From an uncultured Oscillospiraceae bacterium (GTDB taxonomy: Bacteria > Bacillota > Clostridia > Oscillospirales > Oscillospiraceae): DNA of 64,000 bases. The stretch is from contig CAKTXA010000011.1 in NCBI GenBank assembly GCA_934631005.1, positions 3,747 to 67,746 on the forward strand, read 5' to 3'. Below, in pieces: positions 34,542-41,627 of this stretch. The position numbers and the translations under genes were made by a program. Within the stretch, counting starts at the first letter, position 1. The number at the start of each line of letters is the position of its first letter. The notes under the pieces were generated by a model. That model made no database searches, had not been told where the DNA came from, and was given only the letters and a program-made list of their open reading frames with translations.

Positions 34542-35378
34542 ATGAAGCATTTATTTTTGAATCTCAAGCGCTTTGACGTCCTGCCGGAATACGGCGGGGT
34601 GAACCGGCTGGCCGATGCGCCCGGCTGGGGCGCTTACATCGTCAGCCGCACGCAGCAGGCGCTGCGCGAATTTGCGGCCGAGGACGCCGAGTTCGTCCAG
34701 TTCTTCCCCGAGGCGCATCTGCTCGGCGCGGCGCAGGCGCGCACGCCGGGCAGTCCCGTGCAGCTCGGCTGTCAGGGCGTTTACCGCGCCGACACCGCCC
34801 CCGGCGGCAACTTCGGCGCCTTCACCACAAATCTGCCGGCATCCGCCGCCGCCATGCTCGGCTGCGGCTACACGCTCATCGGCCACTGCGAGGAGCGCGC
34901 CGACAAGGGCGGCATCCTCGCCGAGGCGGGCGTGCAGGACGCCGCGGCCATCAGCCGCATCCTCAATCAGGAGATCCTGCGCGCGCAGGATCGCGGCCTG
35001 AAGGTGCTGTACTGCATCGGCGAGACGAGCGAGGAGCAGCCGCACTGGCAGGATGTGCTGGGCGAGCAGCTGCGGCTGGGGCTGCAGGGTGCCGACCGCA
35101 GCCGGATCGTCATCGGCTATGAGCCGGTGTGGTCGATCGGCCCGGGCAAGACCCCGGCGGACGCGCCGTATATCCGCAAGATCGCGCAGTTCGTGAAGCA
35201 CGTGACCGGCGGGCTGGATGTGGTGTACGGCGGCGGGCTCAAGCGCGACAACGCCGCGATGCTCGCCGGGATCGAGGAGATAGACGGCGGCCTGATCGCG
35301 CTGACGCGCTTTCAGGGGCAGATCGGCTTCTACCCGGAGGAGTACATCGAGATCATCCGGACGTATCTGAACAAATAA
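34542..35378 (+). CDS. Triosephosphate-isomerase paralogue (probable specialised aldose-ketose isomerase)
   Basis: A 278-residue TIM-barrel isomerase, about 25 longer than housekeeping TpiA. The catalytic residues are kept: Asn7 and Lys9 (FLNLKRF replacing GNWKMN), His115 (IGHCEERADKGG) and Glu194 (GYEPVWSIGPGKTP). The phosphate-gripper YGGGLKRDN replaces YGGSVxxxN. The divergence in the N-terminal motif and in the strand-8 loop region suggests a substrate other than glyceraldehyde phosphate. EryH-type tetrulose-phosphate isomerases of erythritol catabolism are TPI relatives, so a four-carbon or sulfonated analogue is possible. CAGGAG precedes ATG 34542. Confidence 0.82.
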   Translation: MKHLFLNLKRFDVLPEYGGVNRLADAPGWGAYIVSRTQQALREFAAEDAEFVQFFPEAHLLGAAQARTPGSPVQLGCQGVYRADTAPGGNFGAFTTNLPASAAAMLGCGYTLIGHCEERADKGGILAEAGVQDAAAISRILNQEILRAQDRGLKVLYCIGETSEEQPHWQDVLGEQLRLGLQGADRSRIVIGYEPVWSIGPGKTPADAPYIRKIAQFVKHVTGGLDVVYGGGLKRDNAAMLAGIEEIDGGLIALTRFQGQIGFYPEEYIEIIRTYLNK

Positions 35379-35388
35379 GGAGTAAAAC

Positions 35389-36852
35389 ATGAAACTGGAA
35401 TTTGAATATGGCACGGGCCTGATGGCGGCGGAGCTGCCGGACTCGACCGATGTGTTTATCCCCGGCGAGACCGTGCCGGATCCCCCCTGCCTGCCGCAGG
35501 ACTGGGACAGCCTGTACGCCGCAACGCTGGACTCCATCCGCCACCCCTACGGGATGCCGCCGCTGCGCGAGCTGGCCGCGCCGGGAAAGACGGTCGTGTT
35601 CGTCATCCCGGACATCGTCAAGGGCGGCTGCCAGGCAACGTCGCACCGCAAGGTCGCCATCCGCGCGTGCCTCGATGAGCTGTACGCCGGAGGTGTTGAG
35701 AAAAAGGACATCCTGCTGCTCATCTCCAACGGCCTGCACCCCCGCGCCACCGTGGCGGAGATGAAAAAGATCCTGGGCGACGAGCTGTTCGGCGAATTTT
35801 ATTATACCGGCCAGATCACCAGTCACGACTCCGAGGATCCGGAGCACATGGTCGATCTCGGCCGCACGGCCCGGCACAACGCGCCGGTGCTGATGAACAA
35901 ATACGTCTTTGAATGTGACATCCCCATCCTCATCGGTCACACGCAGGGCAACCCCTACGGCGGCTACTCCGGCGGCTACAAGCACTGCGCCACCGGCATC
36001 ACCCACTGGCGCTCCATCGCCAGCCACCACGTGCCGCAGGTCATGCACCGGCAGGACTTCACCCCCGTCTCCGGCCACAGCATGATGCGCACGCTCTTTG
36101 ACGAGATCGGCATGCACATGGAAGAAAAAATGGGTCATCCCTTCTTCTGCTGCGATGCCGTGCTCGACACCTACTCCCGCCAGCTTGAGATCAACTCCGG
36201 CTACGCCGCCGAGATGCAGCCGAAGTCGTGGGTGCTGGCAAATAAACGCACCTACATCCCGTGGGCGGAGAAGAAATACGACATCATGGTGTTCGGCATG
36301 CCGCAGGATTTCCACTACGGCAACGGCATGGGCACGAACCCCATCCAGATGATGCAGGCGCTCTCAGCGCAGGTCATCCGCCACAAGCGCGTGATGTCGG
36401 AGCGCTGCGTCATCATCTGCTCCACGATCTGCAACGGGTATTTCCACGACGAGCGCTGGCCGTATCTGCGCGAGCAGTACGAGCTGTTCCAGCACGACTA
36501 TATGCAGACCCTGCCGGACATGAATCGCTACGGCGAGTATTTTGCCACGAACGAGGAATACATCCGCAAATACCGCTTCTGCAACGCCTTCCACCCGTTC
36601 CACGGGTTTTCCATGATGTCCTGCGCGCACATCGCGGAGATGAACACCGCCGCGATCTACATCGTCGGCGCGCAGGAGCCGGGCATCGCGCGGAGCATGG
36701 GTCTTAAGACCCGCGCCACGTTCGAAGAGGCGCTGGCCGACGCGATGAAAAAATACACCGGCCCGAACCCCAACATTCTGGCTCTGCCCAAAACGTTCAA
36801 GCTCGGCGCGGTCCATCTTTGCATGAAGGATGACGACCTGAGCGCCGTCTGA
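35389..36852 (+). CDS. LarA-like (DUF2088) nickel-dependent racemase/epimerase homologue
   Basis: A 487-residue protein of the lactate racemase LarA family. The domain order matches: an N-terminal VFVIPDIVKGGCQATSHRK segment (LarA has D-x-TR-x3-H here), then GHTQGNPYGGYSGGYKHCATGITHWRSIASHH aligned with the LarA EPHxxAGxSGGRKSVLPG...H block, and a C-terminal KYDIMVFGMP half. LarA racemases use a nickel pincer nucleotide made by LarB, LarC and LarE; none is in this window. The first His of the EPH motif is Asn here, so activity on lactate is doubtful. It probably racemises or epimerises a 2-hydroxyacid or sugar acid of the locus. Confidence 0.8.
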   Translation: MKLEFEYGTGLMAAELPDSTDVFIPGETVPDPPCLPQDWDSLYAATLDSIRHPYGMPPLRELAAPGKTVVFVIPDIVKGGCQATSHRKVAIRACLDELYAGGVEKKDILLLISNGLHPRATVAEMKKILGDELFGEFYYTGQITSHDSEDPEHMVDLGRTARHNAPVLMNKYVFECDIPILIGHTQGNPYGGYSGGYKHCATGITHWRSIASHHVPQVMHRQDFTPVSGHSMMRTLFDEIGMHMEEKMGHPFFCCDAVLDTYSRQLEINSGYAAEMQPKSWVLANKRTYIPWAEKKYDIMVFGMPQDFHYGNGMGTNPIQMMQALSAQVIRHKRVMSERCVIICSTICNGYFHDERWPYLREQYELFQHDYMQTLPDMNRYGEYFATNEEYIRKYRFCNAFHPFHGFSMMSCAHIAEMNTAAIYIVGAQEPGIARSMGLKTRATFEEALADAMKKYTGPNPNILALPKTFKLGAVHLCMKDDDLSAV

Positions 36853-36868
36853 GAAAAGGAGAACGGAT

Positions 36869-37360
36869 ATGAAAAAACTCATCATCGGATCCGATAAATC
36901 CGGTTTTTTGCTGAAGGAGGCCGTGAAAAAAGCGCTCAGCGAGGACGGCTGGGAGCTGACCGACTGCGGCACCGCCGATCTCGAGCATGGCAAGCCGTAC
37001 TTTGCGGTCGCCGCCGCGCTGGCGCCCCGCGTGGCCGCGGGCGAATTTGAAAAGGGCATCCTCATCTGCGGCACGGGCGCGGGCATGGCGGTCGTGGCCA
37101 ACAAATACCGCGGTGTGTACGCCGTGGTCTGCAACGACCCCTACGACGCGCGGATGTGCCGCGCCATCAACGGCGCGAACGTGATGACCATGGGCGGCTG
37201 GAAGATCGGCCCCGAGCTTGGCATCGAGATGGCCCGCACATTCCTGAAAACGGACTTTTTGCAGGGTCTGGAGCCCTGGCGGCAGACGTTTTTGCAGAAC
37301 GCCGGCGAGCAGGTGCGCGCATTGGAAGAGATGATCTACGGCGGAGGGCAGCAGGCATGA
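36869..37360 (+). CDS. RpiB/LacAB-family sugar isomerase
   Basis: A 163-residue isomerase of the ribose-5-phosphate isomerase B fold: IIGSDKSGFLLKEAVKKAL, DCGT, GILICGTGAGMAVVANKYRGVYA and NGANVMTMGG. The catalytic Cys67 is kept. The His of the usual SDHAGF motif is Lys10, and the His of the usual CHxxYSA motif is Asn89. These changes suggest a substrate other than ribose phosphate. Relatives with other roles include EryI (erythrulose phosphate) and, to my recollection, an isomerase of the sulfo-transketolase route. AAAGGAG precedes ATG 36869; the transketolase gene overlaps its stop. Confidence 0.85.
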   Translation: MKKLIIGSDKSGFLLKEAVKKALSEDGWELTDCGTADLEHGKPYFAVAAALAPRVAAGEFEKGILICGTGAGMAVVANKYRGVYAVVCNDPYDARMCRAINGANVMTMGGWKIGPELGIEMARTFLKTDFLQGLEPWRQTFLQNAGEQVRALEEMIYGGGQQA

Positions 37361-38214
37361 CAGAGCTGGAACTCAAACGCTTTGCGGTCGACATCCGCAA
37401 AAAAACGATCGAGACCATCGCAGCCCTCGGCGTGGGGCATCTGGGCGGCGCGCTGTCCATCGCGGACGTGCTGGCCGTGCTCTACGGTAAAGAAATGCGC
37501 ATTGACCCCGCCGACCCCAAAAAGGACGACCGCGATCTGCTCGTCGTCTCCAAGGGCCACGCGGGCCCGGCGGTGTACGCCACGCTCGCACTGAAGGGCT
37601 ATTTCCCGCCCGAGCAGCTCAAAACGCTCAACCGCCCCGGCACGAACCTGCCGAGCCACTGCGATATGAACCGCACCTGCGGCATCGACATGACCACGGG
37701 CTCGCTCGGCCAGGGCGCCAGCTCCGCCGTGGGCATCGCCTGCGGCAACCGCCTGAAGGGCTATGAAAACGACACCTATCTCATCCTCGGCGACGGCGAG
37801 ATCGAGGAGGGGCAGGTCTGGGAGGCGGCCATGTTCGCCGCCGCTAAAAAGCTCGGCCACCTCATCGCGTTCGTGGACAACAACGGCTGCCAGATCGACG
37901 GCTATGTGAACGATCTGTGCGCGCTGGGCGACATCGCGGGCAAGTTTGCCTCCTTCGGCTGGTACGCGCAGGACGTGGCGGACGGCAACGATGTCGGGCA
38001 GATCGTCCGCGCCGTGGAAAACGCGAAAAAGCAGACCGAACGCCCCTCCGTCATCGTGCTGCACACGGTGAAGGGCAAGGGCTATTCCAAGATCGAAGGC
38101 AAGCTCAGCTGCCACAATATGACGCTGGACGAGCAGACGGCGGCCGAGGCGCTGCGGGAGCTGGACGCGCAGCTGCGCGCCCTGACGGAAGAACAGGAGG
38201 GTATGGCACAATGA
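37357..38214 (+). CDS. Transketolase, N-terminal (thiamine pyrophosphate-binding) subunit
   Basis: A 285-residue half-transketolase. The ThDP-binding motif is GDGEIEEGQVWEAAMFAAAKKLGHLIAFVDNN, with upstream GHLGGALSIADVLAVLYG, SKGHAGPAVYA and MTTGSLGQGASSAVG. It forms the active enzyme with the next gene product; ATGA overlaps on both sides ensure equal synthesis. Two-subunit transketolases occur as housekeeping enzymes but also as specialised forms (apulose-phosphate and sulfo-transketolases). PSHCD replaces the usual PSHPD. Confidence 0.93.
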   Translation: MTELELKRFAVDIRKKTIETIAALGVGHLGGALSIADVLAVLYGKEMRIDPADPKKDDRDLLVVSKGHAGPAVYATLALKGYFPPEQLKTLNRPGTNLPSHCDMNRTCGIDMTTGSLGQGASSAVGIACGNRLKGYENDTYLILGDGEIEEGQVWEAAMFAAAKKLGHLIAFVDNNGCQIDGYVNDLCALGDIAGKFASFGWYAQDVADGNDVGQIVRAVENAKKQTERPSVIVLHTVKGKGYSKIEGKLSCHNMTLDEQTAAEALRELDAQLRALTEEQEGMAQ

Positions 38215-39179
38215 TCGCAAAGGAACACGCCCCCGGCGCAGTGGAGCTGCGCAAGGTTTTCTGCAATACCCTTCTGGACATGGCGCGCGCGGACGCGCGC
38301 GTGGTGCTGCTGGACGCCGATCTGATGAACGCGGCGGGCACCATCCCCTTCCGCACCGAGTTCCCCGAGCGCACGTTCGACTGCGGCGTGCAGGAGGCCA
38401 ACATGATCGGCACGGCGGCGGGCCTCTCCTCCCGCGGGTTCATCCCGTTTGCGCACACGTTCGGCCCCTTCGCCGCGCGCCGCGCGTGCGACCAGATCTT
38501 CATGTCCTGCGCGTATGCAAAGCAGAACGTGAAGGTCGTCGGCTCCGACCCCGGCATCACCGCCGCGCTCAACGGCGGCACGCATATGCCGTTTGAGGAT
38601 CTGGGCATTATGAGCACCATCCCCGAGATGACCGTGGCCGAGCCGTGCGACGCCGTCTCGCTCGAGCGCATCGTGCGCATGGCGAAGGACACCTACGGCA
38701 CGTGGTATCTGCGCCTGACGCGCAAGCAGGCGCCCGTCATTTATGAAGAGGGCACCGAGTTCACCCTCGGCAAGTCCATGCTCCTGCGGGACGGCACGGA
38801 CGCCACGGTCTTTGCCATGGGCTATCTGGTGGCCGAGGCGCTGAAGGCCGCGGACATGCTGGCGCAGGAGGGCATCCACATCCGCGTGGTCGATATGTGG
38901 TGCCTGAAGCCGCTGGACGAGCAGGCGGTGCTGGACGCCGCGCGCCAGACCGGCGCGATCGTCACGGCGGAAAATCACAACGTGAAAAACGGGCTGGGCT
39001 CGGCGGTCGCGTCCGTGCTCGCGCTGCATCAGCCCGCGCCGATGGAAATGGTCGGCGTGCAGGATGAATTCGGCGAGGTCGGCCCCGTTTCGTATCTGGC
39101 CGAGCGCTTCCATCTCACCGCCGACGAGATCGTCCGCAAGGTAAAACTCGTCATCGGCAGAAAGGACGCGCGCGTATGA
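38211..39179 (+). CDS. Transketolase, C-terminal (pyrimidine-binding) subunit
   Basis: A 322-residue partner of the N-terminal subunit. The catalytic Glu lies in GVQEANMIGTAAGLSS (housekeeping forms read GIAEQNM). The donor-binding stretch reads SDPGITAALNGGTHMPFEDLGIM instead of HAGITVGEDGASHQALED. Those differences fall in the region that contacts the sugar substrate, so altered specificity is likely. It transfers two-carbon units between sugars. The start ATG 38211 overlaps the previous stop and its own stop overlaps the Zn-dehydrogenase start. Confidence 0.92.
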   Translation: MIAKEHAPGAVELRKVFCNTLLDMARADARVVLLDADLMNAAGTIPFRTEFPERTFDCGVQEANMIGTAAGLSSRGFIPFAHTFGPFAARRACDQIFMSCAYAKQNVKVVGSDPGITAALNGGTHMPFEDLGIMSTIPEMTVAEPCDAVSLERIVRMAKDTYGTWYLRLTRKQAPVIYEEGTEFTLGKSMLLRDGTDATVFAMGYLVAEALKAADMLAQEGIHIRVVDMWCLKPLDEQAVLDAARQTGAIVTAENHNVKNGLGSAVASVLALHQPAPMEMVGVQDEFGEVGPVSYLAERFHLTADEIVRKVKLVIGRKDARV

Positions 39180-40240
39180 AAAACCTGTACTGGAAGCTGC
39201 CTGAGACGGGGCGGCTGGTGCTGGACGAAGAGGAGCTGCGTGCATTGCAGCCCGACGAGGTGCTGGTGCGCATGGAATACTGCGGCATCTGCGGCTCGGA
39301 TATGCACTTTTTCACGAACGGCTGCATCGGCACGCGCAAGGCTCCCGCGGACTTTATCCTCGGCCACGAGGTCTCCGGCACCGTGGTGCAGACCGGCGGC
39401 GCGGTCGAAACGCTCGCCTGCGGCGACCGCGTGGCGCTGGAGCCGGGCATTCCGTGCGGCAAGTGCGAATTCTGCCGGAAGGGGCTGTATAATCTCTGCC
39501 CGACCATCCGCTTTCTCGCCTCCGCCGCGCCCCCGACGCACGGCGCGCTGCGCAAATACATGATCTATCCCGCCGAATGGTGCTACAAGCTCCCGCAGAG
39601 CATCTCCACGCTGGAGGGCTGCATGATCGAGCCGCTGTCCGTGGGTATGCACGCCGCCTACCGCGGCGAGGTGGGGCTCGGCAAAACGGTGTTCATCATC
39701 GGCGTGGGCACGATCGGCTATATGACGATGCTGGCGTGCAAAGCGATGTCCGCCTCGCGCGTCATCGTCTCCGACGCGCTGGAAAACCGGCTGGCGCTGG
39801 CAAAACAGGCCGGGGCGGACGCCGCGATCAACGTCAAGACCGAGGACGCGCTGCAGCGCGTGATGGAGCTGACGGACGGCCGCGGCGCGGACGTGGTGTT
39901 CGACGCGGCGGGCAGCCCCTTCACCCTCGCCTCCACATGGAAATACGTCAAGCGCGGCGGCGTGGTCGTGAACGTCGGCAACGCCGGCGGCGAGGTGCCG
40001 TTCCTGTTTGACGAGATGGCCCGCAAGGAGGCCGACATCCGGCAGGTCTGGCGCTACCGCCACATCTACCCCGTCGCCATCGACGCCCTCGAGTCCGGCA
40101 AGATCGACCTGTCGGGCGTAAATCCCCGCATCTTCCCCTTTGCCGAGGCCGAGCAGGCGTTCCACTTTGCCTTTGCGCACCGCAATGAGGTGCTCAAAAC
40201 TGTCATCGACATTCAAGACGACCAGAGGGAGAACGTATGA
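39176..40240 (+). CDS. Zinc-dependent medium-chain dehydrogenase (sorbitol/xylitol dehydrogenase type)
   Basis: A 354-residue MDR oxidoreductase. Catalytic zinc ligands are in YCGICGSDMHFF and LGHEVSGTV; structural zinc in CGKCEFCRKGLYNLC. The Rossmann motif is GVGTIGYMTMLACK. The FLASAAPPTHGALRKYM stretch is like sorbitol/xylitol/threonine dehydrogenases (FFATPP..GAFAEY). It would oxidise a polyol or sugar at C2 with NAD. It overlaps its neighbours on both sides by ATGA. Confidence 0.9.
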   Translation: MKNLYWKLPETGRLVLDEEELRALQPDEVLVRMEYCGICGSDMHFFTNGCIGTRKAPADFILGHEVSGTVVQTGGAVETLACGDRVALEPGIPCGKCEFCRKGLYNLCPTIRFLASAAPPTHGALRKYMIYPAEWCYKLPQSISTLEGCMIEPLSVGMHAAYRGEVGLGKTVFIIGVGTIGYMTMLACKAMSASRVIVSDALENRLALAKQAGADAAINVKTEDALQRVMELTDGRGADVVFDAAGSPFTLASTWKYVKRGGVVVNVGNAGGEVPFLFDEMARKEADIRQVWRYRHIYPVAIDALESGKIDLSGVNPRIFPFAEAEQAFHFAFAHRNEVLKTVIDIQDDQRENV

Positions 40241-41355
40241 ACTGGGAATACATCCAGCCGGTCACGATCCGCTTCGGCGAGGGCGTGCTGGCCGAGCTCA
40301 AGAGCATTGCCGAGCAGGCGGGCTACCGCCGCGGGCTGCTGGTCAGCGACCCGTTCTTTACAAAAAGCGGTCTGGCCGGCAGGATCGTGCAGGCCTGCGG
40401 CGGGCTCATCCGCGCGGTCTACGATCAGGTCTCGCCGAACCCGGAGACGGCCGAGGTCGACGCCTGCGCGCAGAGGCTCCGCGACGAGCAGATCGACTTT
40501 CTCGTCGCCCTCGGCGGCGGCAGCGCGCTCGACTGCGCCAAGGCGGCGGGCAGCGTCTGCTTCACAAACGACTCCATCCGCGCCTATCACGGCACGGGAA
40601 GGCCCCTGCCGCCCGAGCATCTGCTGCTGCTGGCCATCCCCACCACGGCGGGCACGGGCAGCGAGGTGACGTGCGTGTCCGTGCTGAGCGATCACGCGCT
40701 GGGCAAAAAGGGGCCGATCGTGTCGGAGAATTTTTACCCCAGGCTCGCGCTCATCGACCCGGAGCTGACCTATACGCTCCCGCCGCACATGACGGCGAGC
40801 ACCGGCATTGACGTGCTGTGCCACGCCGTGGAGGGCTACTGGAGCAAGGGTCACCAGCCCATCTGCGACGCGCTGGCGATCTACGCCTGCAAGAGCGTGT
40901 TCGACTACCTGCCGCTGGCGTTCCGCCAGCCCGACCACGTGCTCGCGCGGCGGAAGATGGCCGAGGCGTCCGTGATCGCGGGCCTTGCCTTCACGCTGCC
41001 CAAGACCACGTCCAGCCACGCCTGCTCGTTCCCGCTGACGAATCTTCTGCACATCCCGCACGGCGAGGCGTGCGCGCTGACGCTCGACCACTTCATGCGC
41101 ATCAACGCGGACGCCGACGGCGGCCGTGTGCAGGCGCTGGCGCGGGAGCTGGGCTGCGCGGACGCAAACGCGCTGGCCGGCCGCATCCACGCGCTGAAGG
41201 TCGAGCTGGGGCTGCTGACCGATCTCAAGGCCTACGCGCTCTCGGACGCGCAGCTCGCAGCCCTTGTGCAGGCCAGCCGCCACCCGAACCTCTACAATAA
41301 TCCCATCAACATCACCGACGAGATGCTCGACCGGATGTACCGCTCCATGTGCTGA
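40237..41355 (+). CDS. Iron-dependent alcohol dehydrogenase
   Basis: A 372-residue group III alcohol dehydrogenase. The NAD-binding motif is GGGSALDCAKAAG, followed by AIPTTAGTGSEVT. Iron ligands are in GIDVLCHAVEGYW and the HACSFPLTNLLHIPHGEA block. Family members reduce small aldehydes; sulfoacetaldehyde reductase of the SarD type and glycerol dehydrogenases belong here. It is the last gene of the ATGA-coupled set from RpiB onward and would dispose of reducing equivalents by turning an aldehyde into an exportable alcohol. Confidence 0.91.
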   Translation: MNWEYIQPVTIRFGEGVLAELKSIAEQAGYRRGLLVSDPFFTKSGLAGRIVQACGGLIRAVYDQVSPNPETAEVDACAQRLRDEQIDFLVALGGGSALDCAKAAGSVCFTNDSIRAYHGTGRPLPPEHLLLLAIPTTAGTGSEVTCVSVLSDHALGKKGPIVSENFYPRLALIDPELTYTLPPHMTASTGIDVLCHAVEGYWSKGHQPICDALAIYACKSVFDYLPLAFRQPDHVLARRKMAEASVIAGLAFTLPKTTSSHACSFPLTNLLHIPHGEACALTLDHFMRINADADGGRVQALARELGCADANALAGRIHALKVELGLLTDLKAYALSDAQLAALVQASRHPNLYNNPINITDEMLDRMYRSMC

Positions 41356-41451
41356 CAGCGCATGACCCCACGTCCCCCGGACACGCACCGCACCCGCTGC
41401 CGCAGGCGTCCCTTCCTTCCGAACCGTGCAGCATTCCATCACTCCTCCAAA

Positions 41452-41481
41452 GTAACCGCAGATGATTTCATCAGCGGTTAC
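41452..41481. promoter_or_regulatory. 30-base near-perfect palindrome
   Basis: GTAACCGC (41452-41459) and GCGGTTAC (41474-41481) flank GATGA TT TCATC, so almost the whole 30 bases reads the same on both strands (mismatches at two symmetric positions only). It lies between the dehydrogenase gene and the promoter of the acyl-transfer operon, about 90 bases before the -35. It is probably an operator for that operon; the binding protein is unknown. Confidence 0.5.
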
Positions 41482-41529
41482 CAACTGCGCCCGCGGCCGC
41501 GCCGCGGGGCGTGTCCGTCCCCCTTTCAG

Positions 41530-41570
41530 GCCGCCCCGGAGAACCAAACGGTTCTCCGGGGCGGCTCTTG
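41530..41570 (+). terminator. Terminator-like hairpin ending the 27-41 kb locus
   Basis: GCCGCCCCGGAGAACC, loop AAAC, GGTTCTCCGGGGCGGC: a perfect 16 bp stem followed only by TCTTG. It lies directly before the next promoter. Confidence 0.65.
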
Positions 41571-41596
41571 CGTGCGGTCGCAGGGTGTGGTATACT
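41568..41596 (+). promoter_or_regulatory. Promoter of the Dlt-like acyl-transfer operon
   Basis: TTGCGT (41568-41573), 17 bases, TATACT (41591-41596); start codon at 41628. It gives the five-gene operon its own transcription unit. Confidence 0.65.
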
Positions 41597-41627
41597 AAGC
41601 AGGTTAAAAGGGGAGGTGGGTCTGTTT

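Noticed and set aside
34542..35378. Housekeeping triosephosphate isomerase
   Set aside because: The signature motifs are diverged and the gene sits in a catabolic operon without gap, pgk or other glycolytic genes.
27430..41355. Firm assignment as a sulfoquinovose degradation locus
   Set aside because: No sulfoquinovosidase or sulfoquinovose isomerase gene is present and sequence identity to the Sqw proteins could not be measured, so the sulfonate idea is kept as a hypothesis only.
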